Assembly (NCBI GenBank): GCA_016721185.1
Contig: JADKIP010000014.1
Location: 310,001-374,000, forward strand
DNA: 64,000 nucleotides
From: Candidatus Dechloromonas phosphorivorans
GTDB lineage: Bacteria > Pseudomonadota > Gammaproteobacteria > Burkholderiales > Rhodocyclaceae
Reading direction: 5' to 3'
Position numbers and translations under genes: made by a program. The first letter of the stretch is position 1, and every line of letters starts with the position of its first letter. Shown here in pieces: positions 24,929 to 34,445 of this stretch. Under the pieces are notes generated by a model that was not told the DNA's origin, ran no database searches, and saw nothing but the letters and a program-made list of their open reading frames with translations.

Positions 24929-25125
24929 AGGCAGGGTGAAATGTCTTTTCCGCAGCGCCAGCCTTTCTGGACGTTTTTGTGGGTAGGTATGCTTATGCCG
25001 ACTTGAATGGAATGCCAGCGGCTGGCGGTGGCTTTGCTGACTTTGAAGACGGCCTGATATTGGGCGATGCGGAGCCGAATATGTTTGTCGTTCGGCTCAG
25101 GCCAAGCGGCTATCCATGAGCATGT

Positions 25126-26295
25126 CTATCGAACAACTGCGATTAGCTGGAGCACCAACAGCAGATCGCCGAAGGGGATTTTTTCCTGCTCCAGACGCAG
25201 GTTTTTCCCGAGGCGGTTGTCCCGCAAATCATCGTACAGCTCGCGCTCTTCGGGGGCCAGGCGAGGGAGTTCCCGTTGCGTTGGTGTCAGCTCTTCGGTC
25301 CACAGCGCTTTGCCGGAAAACATGGTGGTGCGATCCATCAACAGCGATTGCACATGCGGGAAGTGGCTGCGCAGTTCGTTGAGGATGGCGAAACCGTGGG
25401 TGTCGATATCGCCCCAGTAGTGGATTTTGCAGTCATGCAGCCAATCGGCATTGGCCAGTGCACTAAAGCCATATCCGGCACCGAAGATGACCAGGGCGTT
25501 GGGTAGCGGCGGGAAGGCGAGAAAATTGATTTCGTTTTCGGTGACAAAAATGCGGTCGACCGCAGGACTCAGGCGGGCGAAGGTGGCAGCATCTACGGTC
25601 AGGTCGCTGCAGGCGAACGCTGCTAGCGGGGCGCAAGCCGGATCGAGCCAGCGCAGGCGGATGCGTTCGGGTTTGTCGAGAAAGCCGTAGCGGCGGTTGA
25701 ACTGGCTACTGCCGGTGGCGGCATTGTCGATCGCTTCGGCCGGCAGGACGAGATCGAGCAATTCGCCGAGCACACTGCGATTGGCTTCAACAAATTTGCT
25801 ATGAACGCCCGAAATATCCATTTGCCGCACATGGATTGCCGGGCGCGGATGGGCAAGCAGCCAGTCGACGACGGCGAGCAGTTTTTCCCAGCTGTCGGCG
25901 ATTTCAAGGGTGCGTAGCGGTCGCTTGTTCAGCCAGGTGAGCAGTTTGGGCTGGCGCGCTGCGGTCAACGCGAAAATTTGGCCAAAAATGCGGGCTTCCT
26001 TTTGCTTGCCGATCAGCGCGATGGCGCTCGCTACATCATCGATCCAGGCCGCGTCGGGCAGGGTATTCTGACCAAAAACCTGATGCCGGAAATCGCGTAT
26101 TTCCAGCCGAATGTACGGCATGTCACGGAGTTGCTGACTCCACATTCGCACCGCCTCGAAGTGGTCGCGCAACTCGGTGGCGGTCGGGGTTTTCAGCGTC
26201 AGGCGCTTGGGGAAAGCCGGATTGCCAAGGATTTCCCCTTTATTCCACCAGCGTTGTACCTGCTGGCGAAGTTCGGGCGGTGTGCTCCACTTCAT
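25126..26295 (-). CDS. jetD: Wadjet nuclease subunit JetD (DUF3322-DUF2220)
   Basis: JetD (389 residues) is the TOPRIM-type nuclease of the Wadjet system, which recognises small circular DNA by loop extrusion and cuts it. The N-terminal DUF3322 domain (about 5-190) carries KGEILG near the start. The C-terminal DUF2220 TOPRIM fold has the catalytic Glu in FVTENEINFLAF (about 253) and the DxD pair in YWGDIDTHGF (about 296), so the active site is intact. The C-terminal RLGKNLRLEQEKIPF motif is family-specific. It starts in an ATGA overlap with jetC and is the last gene of the operon. Confidence 0.94.
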   Translation of the reverse strand: MKWSTPPELRQQVQRWWNKGEILGNPAFPKRLTLKTPTATELRDHFEAVRMWSQQLRDMPYIRLEIRDFRHQVFGQNTLPDAAWIDDVASAIALIGKQKEARIFGQIFALTAARQPKLLTWLNKRPLRTLEIADSWEKLLAVVDWLLAHPRPAIHVRQMDISGVHSKFVEANRSVLGELLDLVLPAEAIDNAATGSSQFNRRYGFLDKPERIRLRWLDPACAPLAAFACSDLTVDAATFARLSPAVDRIFVTENEINFLAFPPLPNALVIFGAGYGFSALANADWLHDCKIHYWGDIDTHGFAILNELRSHFPHVQSLLMDRTTMFSGKALWTEELTPTQRELPRLAPEERELYDDLRDNRLGKNLRLEQEKIPFGDLLLVLQLIAVVR

Positions 26296-29200
26296 CCGGC
26301 CAGCCTCGCTTTTTCCTCCCGATAAGCCTCGATGCTGAGATTGCGCAATTTTGAGTCGCGACCATTTTCGTTATGGACATAACCAACGCTGGCGACATGC
26401 GGCTCGATGATGTGGATTTTTTGCAGCGGCGTGACAATGAGCAATTGCAGATTAAGTTGGGCGAACAGCTTTAAGCCGTATTGCGCCGATTCATCCGAGC
26501 CACGCCCGAAGGCCTCGTCAATTACCACAAAGCGGAATGAGCGCGAGCGCACCGCGCCCCATTCCAGACCGAACTGGTAGGCGAGGCTGGCGGCAAGAAT
26601 GGTGTAGGCCAGTTTTTCCTTCTGGCCGCCGGACTTGCCGCCGGAATCGGAATAATGCTCGTGCTCGACGCCATCCTCGCGGTACCGCTCGCTGGCGCCG
26701 AAGATGAACCAGTGGCGCACGTCGGTGACCTTCGCCGTCCATCGCTTGTCGAGTTCGGATTGCCCGTCGCGGCCACGGAAGCGGTCGATGATGTTCTTGA
26801 CCTGCATGAACTTGGCTTCGGAATATTGCGCGTCTTCCGAACCGCTTAGCGCGCCTTCGGTGCAGGCGCGCAATTCGCCCTGAAAATCGCGAATGTCGGC
26901 ATCCGGCGTCGGCTGTGATTCAAGAACGATGAAGCGGCCCGGGTTGTAGTCGATCTGCGTCAGCGACTGGTTGATCAGGGTGATGCGGTCGCGGATTTCC
27001 TCGCGCTCGCGGGAGAGCTGGGCGTGAAAATTGGCGATCTCGTTGATGGTATTGACGTTGAGCAATTCCTTGAAGCGCGCTTCGTAACGCGGCAAATCGT
27101 CGGCGTTGAGCTTCTTCAGCAGGTTTTCGTACTCGAAGGCGGCAGCCAGGCTGGCGTCGATTTCTGCGGTTTCGAGCTTGAATTCGTCCTTGAAGAAGGA
27201 CATCGCCTTGATGATTTTTTCGGCCAGCGTTCTGAGCTTGCGCTCCTCGCCATCAATACGCGTTTGCAGCCAGCCGCGCATGTCCTGCTCGCGGTTGTCG
27301 CAGGATTCAACGCTCAATTGATGCTCGCCAAGTGCCTCTGCTCGCAGCGCTTCGAGCACCAGGATGGCGCGCGCCAGTTCTTCGGGCAACAAGGCAGCAA
27401 TGATTTCATCGGCCATGCGAATCAAATCCTGCGCGGCTTCCCGTTTCGCCTCGATGCCGCCCAGTTCGCCGGTTTTTTCCTTGATCGAGGTTTCGCCAGC
27501 CAGCAACGCCGCCTGCGCCTCTTTCAATTTCTCACTCAACTGTTTGAGTAGATCGGAGGCCGATTCAAGCTGGCGTTTTTCTTCCATCAGCCGGGCAATT
27601 TCGCTGGCTACGGTCGACCAGTCAATTTCGGCAAAATCGCTGAAGACTTCCAGCTTGGCCAGCGCATCAAGCTGAGCGGCCAGTGTGCGGCGGTCTTTTT
27701 CCAACTGGCTGATCAGGGCGGCGATGTCGCCCATCTGCTTTTCCAGACGCTGCGCCTGTCCTTCCAGCGCCGCAATCTTGGCCGTATTGCTCCAGCCGAG
27801 CACGTAACGGCTGCGGTCGTCGAGGCGGTGGCGGTCGTCCTTTTCATGCCGCTCGCCGGCTGCCTTGATCTGGCCGGCGCGGGTAATGGCGCGAGTTTCG
27901 CGGCGGAATTGTTCCTGGGTCAGGCAGCAGGAGACATCGAAACGATGCGCCAGTTCGCGCTCCAGCCAGTCGTAGCAAGTTGATTCCGGCTTGATCGACA
28001 ACTTGCGGGCGAGTGAATCGCGATGCAGCTCGGGCAAATCCTTGTTGCGACCGGCCTGGCGAATGCGGAAATAGACCAGCCGCCCGCGCAAATGCGTGCG
28101 ATCCACCCAGTCGGCCACCGCCGCATAATGTTCATCCGGCACCAGCAGCGATAGACCGAAACCGCGCAGCAGCCGTTCGGCCGCGCCTTCCCAGTCGCGC
28201 TCGTCCTCGCGCACCTGGATCAGCTCGCCGGCAAAGGGCATCTCGTCCTCGGCCAGCTTCAATGCGGCACACAAGGCGGTGCGCAAGCTGATCTGATCGG
28301 TTGGAATATTGCTGCGCCGGGCTTTCAGGCTGCGGATTTCGGCGCTCAGCGTGTCGTGTTCCTTTTGGCCCTGGGCGAAATTGACGCTGTGCTCGGTCAA
28401 GCCATTTTGCAGGTCGGCATCGCGTTGGCGTGAGGTTTCGCGGAGCAGGGCCAGGCGGTTGCGCTGGGTGAGAAAGGCGGTTTCGTCACTGGCTGACGGT
28501 TCGCCCAGCGTCTTGGTCAGCGCGTCGTAATGGCGCGCTTTTTCCTGCCGCTTGTTGCGTTCCTGTTCCTGCTGGCGGATATCGTGGGCGAGCCGTTCCA
28601 GGCGGTCGCCGCCGCTATCGGCCACGGCCTGCTTCAGTTCATCGACGTCGCGACGCTGGATCTCGCGCACCGCTTCCAGACGCTTGATCTGGGTATCGAG
28701 CTTTTCCCAGTCTTCGGCCAGTTTGGCCAGACGCTTGTCGAGCAGCTGGCGCTTGAGGCTGGCGAAGTAGGGCCGCAGCCATTCGCGACATTGGCGCAAG
28801 CTGTCGATCTGCCGGGTCAATTCGCCGTGGCGACTGCTATCGGCAACCAGCGGCAGCAACAATTCGACCTGCCGTTTGGCCCGTAAAACGGCGCCGTGGG
28901 CCCGGCTCAAGTCGTCAAAATGGCCGATCAACGCCGTAATGCGTGGCACCACATCGAAGGGTTCCAGCATGTGGCTGCGGACGAAATCCGTCAGGTTGCC
29001 GACTGATTTCATCGAAACCGTTTGGTGGAACAACTCCAGCGCCTGTTCGTTATCAATACCGAAACGGCGGCGAAACCAGGCGCCGTAAGGCGGGAAGCTG
29101 TCCTCAATCATGCAGCCACCGGCGCGCAGGCGCTTTTTGAGTTGCGTGATGTCCGTGCCGAAACTGGCAAAGTCCGTCGCGATATTCAGGTCGCGTTCAG

Positions 29201-29681
29201 CGCCGACAAAGAAGCGCGCTGGCTGGCCCTGAGCATCCTTCAGCCAGAAGACCTGGGCCAGCGTCACCGTCTGGTCGTAACCGGTGTTGTGAAACACGCC
29301 AAGGATGACCGAATAGCTGTTGACATCGCGCAGGCTCACCGGCTTCGACGACCCGGTAATTTCATTGCGCTCGGACTTGTAATGGCCAAGCACATAGGAA
29401 CGCAGCGAACGCTCTTTCGCATCCGCCCCCGCCGCCTTGTTGTAGGCAATGCGCTGGGCGGGAACGAGCAGGGTGGTGACGGCATCGACCAGCGTCGATT
29501 TGCCCGAGCCGATATCGCCGGTCAACAGCGCATTTTTGCCATCGAGCTGCATCGTCCAGACGCGCTTGTCGAAAGTGCCCCAGTTGAGCACTTCCAGCCG
29601 GTGCAGGCGGAAGCCGGAAAGCGTATCGTCGGCGATGAAATCGAAGCCGAGGTTTTGCGGTGATGTGTCTTGATTACGCAT
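26292..29681 (-). CDS. jetC: Wadjet SMC-like motor subunit JetC
   Basis: JetC (1129 residues) is the MukB/SMC-like ATPase that extrudes DNA loops in the Wadjet complex. An N-terminal ATPase half has Walker A GDIGSGKST (about 55-63). Long coiled coils flank a central hinge (about 280-900, rich in Glu, Arg, Leu and Gln heptads). The C-terminal half has the signature SGGKSGGQKEK (about 1014) and Walker B RFVVIDEAFGRG (about 1054). Length and layout match JetC, and it overlaps jetD by 4 bases. Upstream, where jetB would normally join it, stands the ptuB gene with a 23-base gap. Confidence 0.94.
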   Translation of the reverse strand: MRNQDTSPQNLGFDFIADDTLSGFRLHRLEVLNWGTFDKRVWTMQLDGKNALLTGDIGSGKSTLVDAVTTLLVPAQRIAYNKAAGADAKERSLRSYVLGHYKSERNEITGSSKPVSLRDVNSYSVILGVFHNTGYDQTVTLAQVFWLKDAQGQPARFFVGAERDLNIATDFASFGTDITQLKKRLRAGGCMIEDSFPPYGAWFRRRFGIDNEQALELFHQTVSMKSVGNLTDFVRSHMLEPFDVVPRITALIGHFDDLSRAHGAVLRAKRQVELLLPLVADSSRHGELTRQIDSLRQCREWLRPYFASLKRQLLDKRLAKLAEDWEKLDTQIKRLEAVREIQRRDVDELKQAVADSGGDRLERLAHDIRQQEQERNKRQEKARHYDALTKTLGEPSASDETAFLTQRNRLALLRETSRQRDADLQNGLTEHSVNFAQGQKEHDTLSAEIRSLKARRSNIPTDQISLRTALCAALKLAEDEMPFAGELIQVREDERDWEGAAERLLRGFGLSLLVPDEHYAAVADWVDRTHLRGRLVYFRIRQAGRNKDLPELHRDSLARKLSIKPESTCYDWLERELAHRFDVSCCLTQEQFRRETRAITRAGQIKAAGERHEKDDRHRLDDRSRYVLGWSNTAKIAALEGQAQRLEKQMGDIAALISQLEKDRRTLAAQLDALAKLEVFSDFAEIDWSTVASEIARLMEEKRQLESASDLLKQLSEKLKEAQAALLAGETSIKEKTGELGGIEAKREAAQDLIRMADEIIAALLPEELARAILVLEALRAEALGEHQLSVESCDNREQDMRGWLQTRIDGEERKLRTLAEKIIKAMSFFKDEFKLETAEIDASLAAAFEYENLLKKLNADDLPRYEARFKELLNVNTINEIANFHAQLSREREEIRDRITLINQSLTQIDYNPGRFIVLESQPTPDADIRDFQGELRACTEGALSGSEDAQYSEAKFMQVKNIIDRFRGRDGQSELDKRWTAKVTDVRHWFIFGASERYREDGVEHEHYSDSGGKSGGQKEKLAYTILAASLAYQFGLEWGAVRSRSFRFVVIDEAFGRGSDESAQYGLKLFAQLNLQLLIVTPLQKIHIIEPHVASVGYVHNENGRDSKLRNLSIEAYREEKARLAG

Positions 29682-29704
29682 TGTGCGTTGTCATGGTGGG
29701 TGCT

Positions 29705-30334
29705 TCAGGCTTGTCGGGTTAGTACATGCTTGATAGCAGTGGCAAAGGGTAGATGTGAGATTTTGGCAAGTTCATCTTGCAGAAGAGGGAGCCACTCACT
29801 TTCCGGGTAGTGTTTTGCCAATTCTGCGATTTCTTCCGCTGTCTGAACGTAGCCAGCTATCTCTCGAAATCGAATGTGCCGCAAAACGCGGTTGAGGTTG
29901 AATATGCGGAGCGTTTCCGTGGCGCGGCGCTGATCGACTGGTGAAAGGTTTTTCCTGGGGCTGACCGAACCATCCGCAGCAAAAACCAGATAGTGTTCCG
30001 GGTTGTCTTCGTCGGGTTTGAGCAAGTCTGTTGGCAGGTAAGAAATTCTACGATCCTTATGTTTGCCACAGCTTTCCTCGCGGTTGCATGAGCCGAACAG
30101 GTTGGACCAGAGAAATGTCGCCGTCGGGTCGCGCCCTTTCTGGCAAAAATGCTCAATGTGTTTATTGCCATCGGCAATGTCGCTTTCGCAGTAAGCGCAG
30201 CGTTGCCCTTGCATGGCATCCAGTTCTCTCCAAATGGCTGTCCTGTCATCCGGGCCAAGGTTTCCCCAGTTGTCTTTACCGTGCTGATAGTTGCTCAGGC
30301 AGTCCGGGGCATTGCCGCGTTGTAGCTTGTGCAT
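29705..30334 (-). CDS. ptuB: Septu HNH endonuclease PtuB
   Basis: A 209-residue HNH nuclease of the PtuB/TIGR02646 kind. CxxC (Cys46, Cys49, in RCAYCESD) and the HIEHF motif (His59, His62) form the beta-beta-metal core, followed by NLFGSC (Asn78 to Cys83) with the closing Cys pair. In Septu, PtuA binds nucleotide and PtuB cuts DNA or RNA when phage infection lowers ATP. The ATG lies immediately after the ptuA stop with no gap. Catalytic residues all look present, so the cassette appears functional. Confidence 0.88.
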   Translation of the reverse strand: MHKLQRGNAPDCLSNYQHGKDNWGNLGPDDRTAIWRELDAMQGQRCAYCESDIADGNKHIEHFCQKGRDPTATFLWSNLFGSCNREESCGKHKDRRISYLPTDLLKPDEDNPEHYLVFAADGSVSPRKNLSPVDQRRATETLRIFNLNRVLRHIRFREIAGYVQTAEEIAELAKHYPESEWLPLLQDELAKISHLPFATAIKHVLTRQA

Positions 30335-31783
30335 TCAGTCTTCGCCTTTGATGAAGGGCAGTTTTTGTTTGAAAGCCTGCAGACGGATCATGCGATCGCA
30401 TTCGCGAATGACAGGATGGTTGGCAGTAAAGTGTGCTTCGAGTTTTGTTCGCAAAGCCTGTCCCTCGCTGTCCTCATGCAGGCCTTGCTGGATCAGCGCG
30501 TGGTATTCGGAAACCATTCTGGCTTCAGGGATGTCCGGTATGGGATCAACGCCCATGATCTCGGCAAGCAGGTCAGAGCTGGCGACGCCACGGGTTTGCC
30601 GGGTAACATTTTCGACGTTGATGCAGAGCTTTCCGTTTTCGTCGCTTGTCTGTCTCAGTTGGCGGATGCAGGCGGCGTCGACGCTGGCTAGCACCTGCGG
30701 GCTGTGGGTGGTGACGATAAATTGTGTTGCCGGGAATGCGCGCATCAGGTCGTTCAATACCCGTTGCTGCCATGCGGGGTGCAGGTGCAGGTCAATTTCA
30801 TCGACAAGCATGATGGCCGGGGCAATCATAGGTGCGGCTTCGGGCAGTTTGTCACTTTCGTAGAAAGGCCAGCCCAAAGACTTGATTTCGTCAATGCTTG
30901 CTTCAAGCGTTTCAAGGCGCAGGAAATCCATCTGGCTGTTGGCCAGTGCCAATCGGCGGGCAAAGTCCATCGCCAGGGCCAGCATGCTTTGGTAGCCCTG
31001 GCTAAGTTGCTTGACCTGCAAAGGGGCTCCACCATCAGCTGGTTCGACGACGAATTTGTGTTCCCGGTTGAAGTAGGGGTTTTGATAGGTTCCACCGAGC
31101 AAAGTCTTGATTGCCGTCCGGACGGCATCAAGGGCAGGTGAAAAACTTAGCTCTTCCTGTGGCGCACCTCTGTTGGCGCGTAGTTCGGCTGCTTCTTCAA
31201 GGTCGAACCATTTAAGCATTTCCTTGAAGTTGCTCATCGAGTCGAGCGCGCCAATCAGTGCCGCGGCTGGATATGCATAGTTCTCCTTGCTTTCTCGCAG
31301 TCGCTCGGGAACTTCGATATAGCCGCGTCTGGCACCGTAATAGGCGAGTACCGGGGTAAGAAAGGGGGATGTTGATTTATAGCTCTCGTTAATTGCCTGC
31401 AAGTGTTTCTTCAACGCGGCCTGACCGTATTTTTTTCGAGGCTCCTTATCAGGAGCAGACGGACGCCAGTTATCCCAGATCAGACCGTCGACGGTTTCGG
31501 CAATTAGCTGGACGTAGTCAGCGCTTCCCCAGCTTTCCTTGCCACGTTTTTTCCCCCATGTTTCGATACGGAAATCTTCATCTTTGATGCGACGTCCGAC
31601 CAGTCGCTGATTGGCCGAGGAAAGGTAGGTCAGTACAGGGGAAAGTGCAGTGGCGATACCGTCGAGGACGGCTGTCTTGCCTGCACCATTTGTACCGACG
31701 AGCACCGTCAAGCGCGGGTGCAATTCAATTTCCAGTGCTTCAAAACAACGGAAATTATTTAGCGTGATTTTTTTTAGACGCAT
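30335..31783 (-). CDS. ptuA: Septu ATPase PtuA
   Basis: This RecF/OLD-like ATPase has 482 residues from the ATG at 31783. The start MRLKKITLNNFRCFEALEIELHP and Walker A GTNGAGKT (30-37) are followed by a long arm region. The signature area QLSQGYQSMLALAMDF (about 240), Walker B IMLVDEIDLHLHP (about 324) and the H-loop VTTHSPQVL come after. The combination with an adjacent HNH gene is the definition of Septu type I; retron-Ec78 uses the same pair. A TTG at 31798 is a less likely start, since a GGAG sits between it and the ATG. The pair lies inside the Wadjet operon, in the same direction. Confidence 0.88.
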   Translation of the reverse strand: MRLKKITLNNFRCFEALEIELHPRLTVLVGTNGAGKTAVLDGIATALSPVLTYLSSANQRLVGRRIKDEDFRIETWGKKRGKESWGSADYVQLIAETVDGLIWDNWRPSAPDKEPRKKYGQAALKKHLQAINESYKSTSPFLTPVLAYYGARRGYIEVPERLRESKENYAYPAAALIGALDSMSNFKEMLKWFDLEEAAELRANRGAPQEELSFSPALDAVRTAIKTLLGGTYQNPYFNREHKFVVEPADGGAPLQVKQLSQGYQSMLALAMDFARRLALANSQMDFLRLETLEASIDEIKSLGWPFYESDKLPEAAPMIAPAIMLVDEIDLHLHPAWQQRVLNDLMRAFPATQFIVTTHSPQVLASVDAACIRQLRQTSDENGKLCINVENVTRQTRGVASSDLLAEIMGVDPIPDIPEARMVSEYHALIQQGLHEDSEGQALRTKLEAHFTANHPVIRECDRMIRLQAFKQKLPFIKGED

Positions 31784-31977
31784 GTGGCGTGGCTCCAATA
31801 CCGGGGCTTGTATAGATCAAAATATATTTGCGTTTGATTGTGGGCAGCGGATTCAGTGTTTCGCAGCGGATTTTCAAAGCTTGTAATTTTGGCCCATTTT
31901 TTGATGCCACCCATGAATTCCTGATGGGGTTGAAATGACTTCGTGGGCAATTGAAAAAACGCCAGCTGATTATGCAT
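31774..31977 (-). CDS. Possible small ORF bridging jetB and ptuA
   Basis: A 67-codon frame begins inside the last codons of jetB (ATG in GAATATGCATAA) and ends 10 bases inside ptuA, so it exactly fills the 186-base gap between them. The product is polar with several aromatic residues (QLAFFQLP near the start, IYFDLYKPRYW near the end). I recognise no family. The stretch is visibly richer in A and T than the jet genes, and no good ribosome site is seen apart from coupling to jetB. It may be a real small partner or just linker DNA that came with the Septu cassette. Confidence 0.35.
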   Translation of the reverse strand: MHNQLAFFQLPTKSFQPHQEFMGGIKKWAKITSFENPLRNTESAAHNQTQIYFDLYKPRYWSHATCV

Positions 31978-32632
31978 ATTCGTCTCGATCACTTTTGTCT
32001 TCCTCACCATTCAGTTGCGCTTGATAGGCGGCGAGACGGGCATCGAAATCGGCTAGCCACTGCGCATCGACAAAGGCCTTGAGAATGCGCCGCACTTCGA
32101 AATTTGCCCCATTTGTGCCGTTGACCGCAGCATTTGCCTTCAAGCGACGGAGAAAACCCAGTTCAATAATCTTGTTGAGGTGCGTTTCGATCTGGTCGAT
32201 CAATTTGGCTTCATTGCTGCTGTCAGGCAAGAAAACCCGCACCAGTTCGACGATTTCATCGCGCGACAAAATTAGCCGGGTGGCGTCGCCGCTGGCATCG
32301 AACTCGGCCAGTTTTTTGCGCAACAGTGCGAGCAGCAGGCTGACCGGGAACGAGAGCGGTCGCCGGGCGACGAGGCGCGGTAGTTTGGCGGATTCTTCCT
32401 CCACTTCAGGCCGGGCGCGCAGAAAGGCGTAACCCTCGGCTTCGTCAAAAACCAGTTCAAGCCCAAGTACCGCAATGTGGTCACGGACGCGGGCTTGCAA
32501 CTGAATCAAGGCTTGCCAGAGCGAAGTGTCGTTTTCCTGATAAAGAACGCCTTTGAGCAGGCTGATGACGAGAATCGAAAGCTCGTTGCTACCGGCAGTC
32601 TCGGCCGTGTTGAAGTCCAAAGCGCTATTCAA
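31970..32632 (-). CDS. jetB: Wadjet kleisin-associated subunit JetB (DUF4194)
   Basis: JetB (220 residues, DUF4194) is the MukE/KITE-like winged-helix subunit of the Wadjet condensin complex. Family features are an N-terminal helical part ending in LISLLKGVLYQENDTSLW and the block ARPEVEEESAKLPRLVARRPLSFPVSLLLALLRKKLAEFD. Two winged-helix units follow, with LINQ-like IDQIETHLNKIIELGFLRRL. It starts 8 bases after the jetA stop. In usual operons jetC follows at once; here 2.3 kb with the Septu genes intervenes. Confidence 0.93.
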   Translation of the reverse strand: MNSALDFNTAETAGSNELSILVISLLKGVLYQENDTSLWQALIQLQARVRDHIAVLGLELVFDEAEGYAFLRARPEVEEESAKLPRLVARRPLSFPVSLLLALLRKKLAEFDASGDATRLILSRDEIVELVRVFLPDSSNEAKLIDQIETHLNKIIELGFLRRLKANAAVNGTNGANFEVRRILKAFVDAQWLADFDARLAAYQAQLNGEEDKSDRDEYA

Positions 32633-32640
32633 GGAAATTC

Positions 32641-34095
32641 CTATCTGACAAAAATAACCCGAGGCAAGCGGGCGCGGCGGCTGATGGCAGGCTGTTCGGC
32701 GGTTTCTGTAGTCCAGTTAATGACTTCCGGCGTCTCCTCATCAATCACCGCCTTGAACTGGTCGCTGCCGAGTTGAAGATATGCGACCAACTCGGCCAGG
32801 CCGTTGGCTAGCGGGTGGCGTTCGCTGATTTCCTTGAGGGTGATCTGCGAGCGGTCCTGCAGGGCATGGCGAATGTTGCGGGCGAGCGCGGCCTTGTCGA
32901 CCACGACTTGCGAATAGAGCGCACTGGCGTCGATTTCCAGATCATCCAGATCCAGCGCCAGATCGGCGATTTTTGGCTGGTGGCGCGGTGTGTGCAGTGG
33001 GCGTTCCATCGGCAGTTCGATATCGGCGGCGGTGTCGGCAATCTGCATGAATTCGCCGGCCGGCGTCTGGCCGCGCAGGGCGATGGCTTTGCTTTCGATG
33101 CCGCGCAGGATGTCCATGATGCGGCGGTTTTCCAGCCAGGCTTTGTCGTCGAGAAAACGGCGGAGTTGCTGCGAGAGCTGAGCGACCGTGCGCTGCGTGT
33201 GTTCGCCGGCTTCCAGCCAGTCGTAATGGATGCGCCGGGTGCGGCCATCGGGTTTCAATTCACGCACGGCGGGCAGCGATAACACTTCTTCCAGGCGTTC
33301 CGATAATTCCTCCTGACGCTGGCTGGACATCAGGAAATCCCAGAAAGCGCGGAAGCTGCGCCCCTGATCGGAATCGGCAATCGCATCACGTTCGCCCATG
33401 ATTTCGGCCAGTAACTCGCCTTTGCTGCCCTCCCACAAGGCAATGCGCTCACGGACGCGGCGGTCAAGCTGGCGAAAATTGTGTTCAACTTCACGAAAGT
33501 CCCCGAGCAATTCGCGGGCGATTTGCATGAATTGCTGGAAACGGTCGCGCAGTGCGGTTTCATCGAGTAGCGGAATATCGCCGCCCTGGACGCGCACCAT
33601 TTCGGCATCGATTTCATCGCGCCGGGCCTGCAATTCAGCCATGCGCCGCGCCGGATCGGCCTGACTGCCTTCGCTCATCTGCTTCAGGAGGTCGAACAAG
33701 GTCAGCAGGCGCGATTCGGTGCCGACGAAACTGCGCTCGGTCAGCGTGCCCAGCCAAGTGATGGCTTTTTCGGTAGCTGGCGTCAGGTCAAATTGCGCCT
33801 CATCCGAGCCTTGTCGGTAGAACTTGCGCAACCAGCTTTTCTCCTGGCTGGCCCAGTCGTTCAGATACTCGGCCGCCGGTTTCGGGAAAGCGTCGCTGCC
33901 CAGTCGTTCACGCAGAGAAAAGAGTTCATCTTCCAGCGCTTCGGCCAAATCGGCGGCCGGCAGAGCGCGGACATTGGGCGCGATGAAAGCACGCTGCAGA
34001 AAGCTGGCAATCAGCGGCGCATGTTCCGAACGCAGCAGACGCCAGGCCGGATGGTGGGTGCGCAGGGCGTCGAGGGTCGTGTAATCGAGGTTCAA
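32641..34095 (-). CDS. jetA: Wadjet kleisin subunit JetA (DUF3375)
   Basis: JetA (484 residues, DUF3375) is the MukF-like kleisin that bridges the JetC heads. It begins with the typical LDALRTHHPAWRLLRSEHAPLIASFLQRAF and has the ALEDELFSLRE and FYRQGSDEAQFDLTPATEKA blocks. A long helical middle (about 170-260) follows, and the C-terminal winged helix near 430 reads SQITLKEISERHPLANGLAELVAYLQLG. It is the first jet gene. The toxin-antitoxin pair lies 68 bases upstream on the same strand, so the Wadjet promoter is either in that gap or ahead of the antitoxin. Confidence 0.94.
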   Translation of the reverse strand: MNLDYTTLDALRTHHPAWRLLRSEHAPLIASFLQRAFIAPNVRALPAADLAEALEDELFSLRERLGSDAFPKPAAEYLNDWASQEKSWLRKFYRQGSDEAQFDLTPATEKAITWLGTLTERSFVGTESRLLTLFDLLKQMSEGSQADPARRMAELQARRDEIDAEMVRVQGGDIPLLDETALRDRFQQFMQIARELLGDFREVEHNFRQLDRRVRERIALWEGSKGELLAEIMGERDAIADSDQGRSFRAFWDFLMSSQRQEELSERLEEVLSLPAVRELKPDGRTRRIHYDWLEAGEHTQRTVAQLSQQLRRFLDDKAWLENRRIMDILRGIESKAIALRGQTPAGEFMQIADTAADIELPMERPLHTPRHQPKIADLALDLDDLEIDASALYSQVVVDKAALARNIRHALQDRSQITLKEISERHPLANGLAELVAYLQLGSDQFKAVIDEETPEVINWTTETAEQPAISRRARLPRVIFVR

Positions 34096-34163
34096 ATGAA
34101 TGGCGCGATGTTGAGTTTCAAAAAATGCTTGTCCGGATTTTTCCAGTGGCTGGCAAATTGTTG

Positions 34164-34445
34164 TTATTGCCGCTTGAGATCACGGTAGAAGTTCTCGTGG
34201 GGGCCGACGGCTTCCAAATAGATAAGCCGCACCGCTTCATCGAGGGTGTATCCGAGCAAGTAAAGTTGGCCCTGACTACGGAATTTGTATACCAGGAGGT
34301 TGGCAAGGTCGCCTTTTTTCCGTTCGCCAATGCTGGGTTCGGTAGCAATAATCGCCACTGTCGAATCAACGTCGGTCGCAATATTGTCGTTAAGCTTTTT
34401 GTATTGCCTGGCAAAGCGTCGAGTTTGCTTGACGCTATAGCTCAT
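34164..34445 (-). CDS. RelE/ParE-family toxin
   Basis: A 93-residue basic protein with the RelE/ParE fold pattern. KQTRRFARQYKKLNDNIATDVD forms the N-terminal helices, and LANLLVYKFRSQGQLYLLGYTLDEAVRLIYLEAVGPHENFY forms the beta-sheet with the terminal HENFYRDLK motif common in RelE-type toxins. Whether it is an mRNA interferase or a gyrase poison cannot be told. It overlaps the antitoxin gene by 4 bases, in antitoxin-first order. Confidence 0.85.
   Translation of the reverse strand: MSYSVKQTRRFARQYKKLNDNIATDVDSTVAIIATEPSIGERKKGDLANLLVYKFRSQGQLYLLGYTLDEAVRLIYLEAVGPHENFYRDLKRQ

Noticed and set aside
24940..25119. Coding-like 59-codon stretch after the isochorismatase gene (GGFADFEDGLILGDAEPN)
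   Set aside because: Composition looks coding, but there is no good start or ribosome site and no recognised family. It could be a gene remnant; not enough support for a feature.
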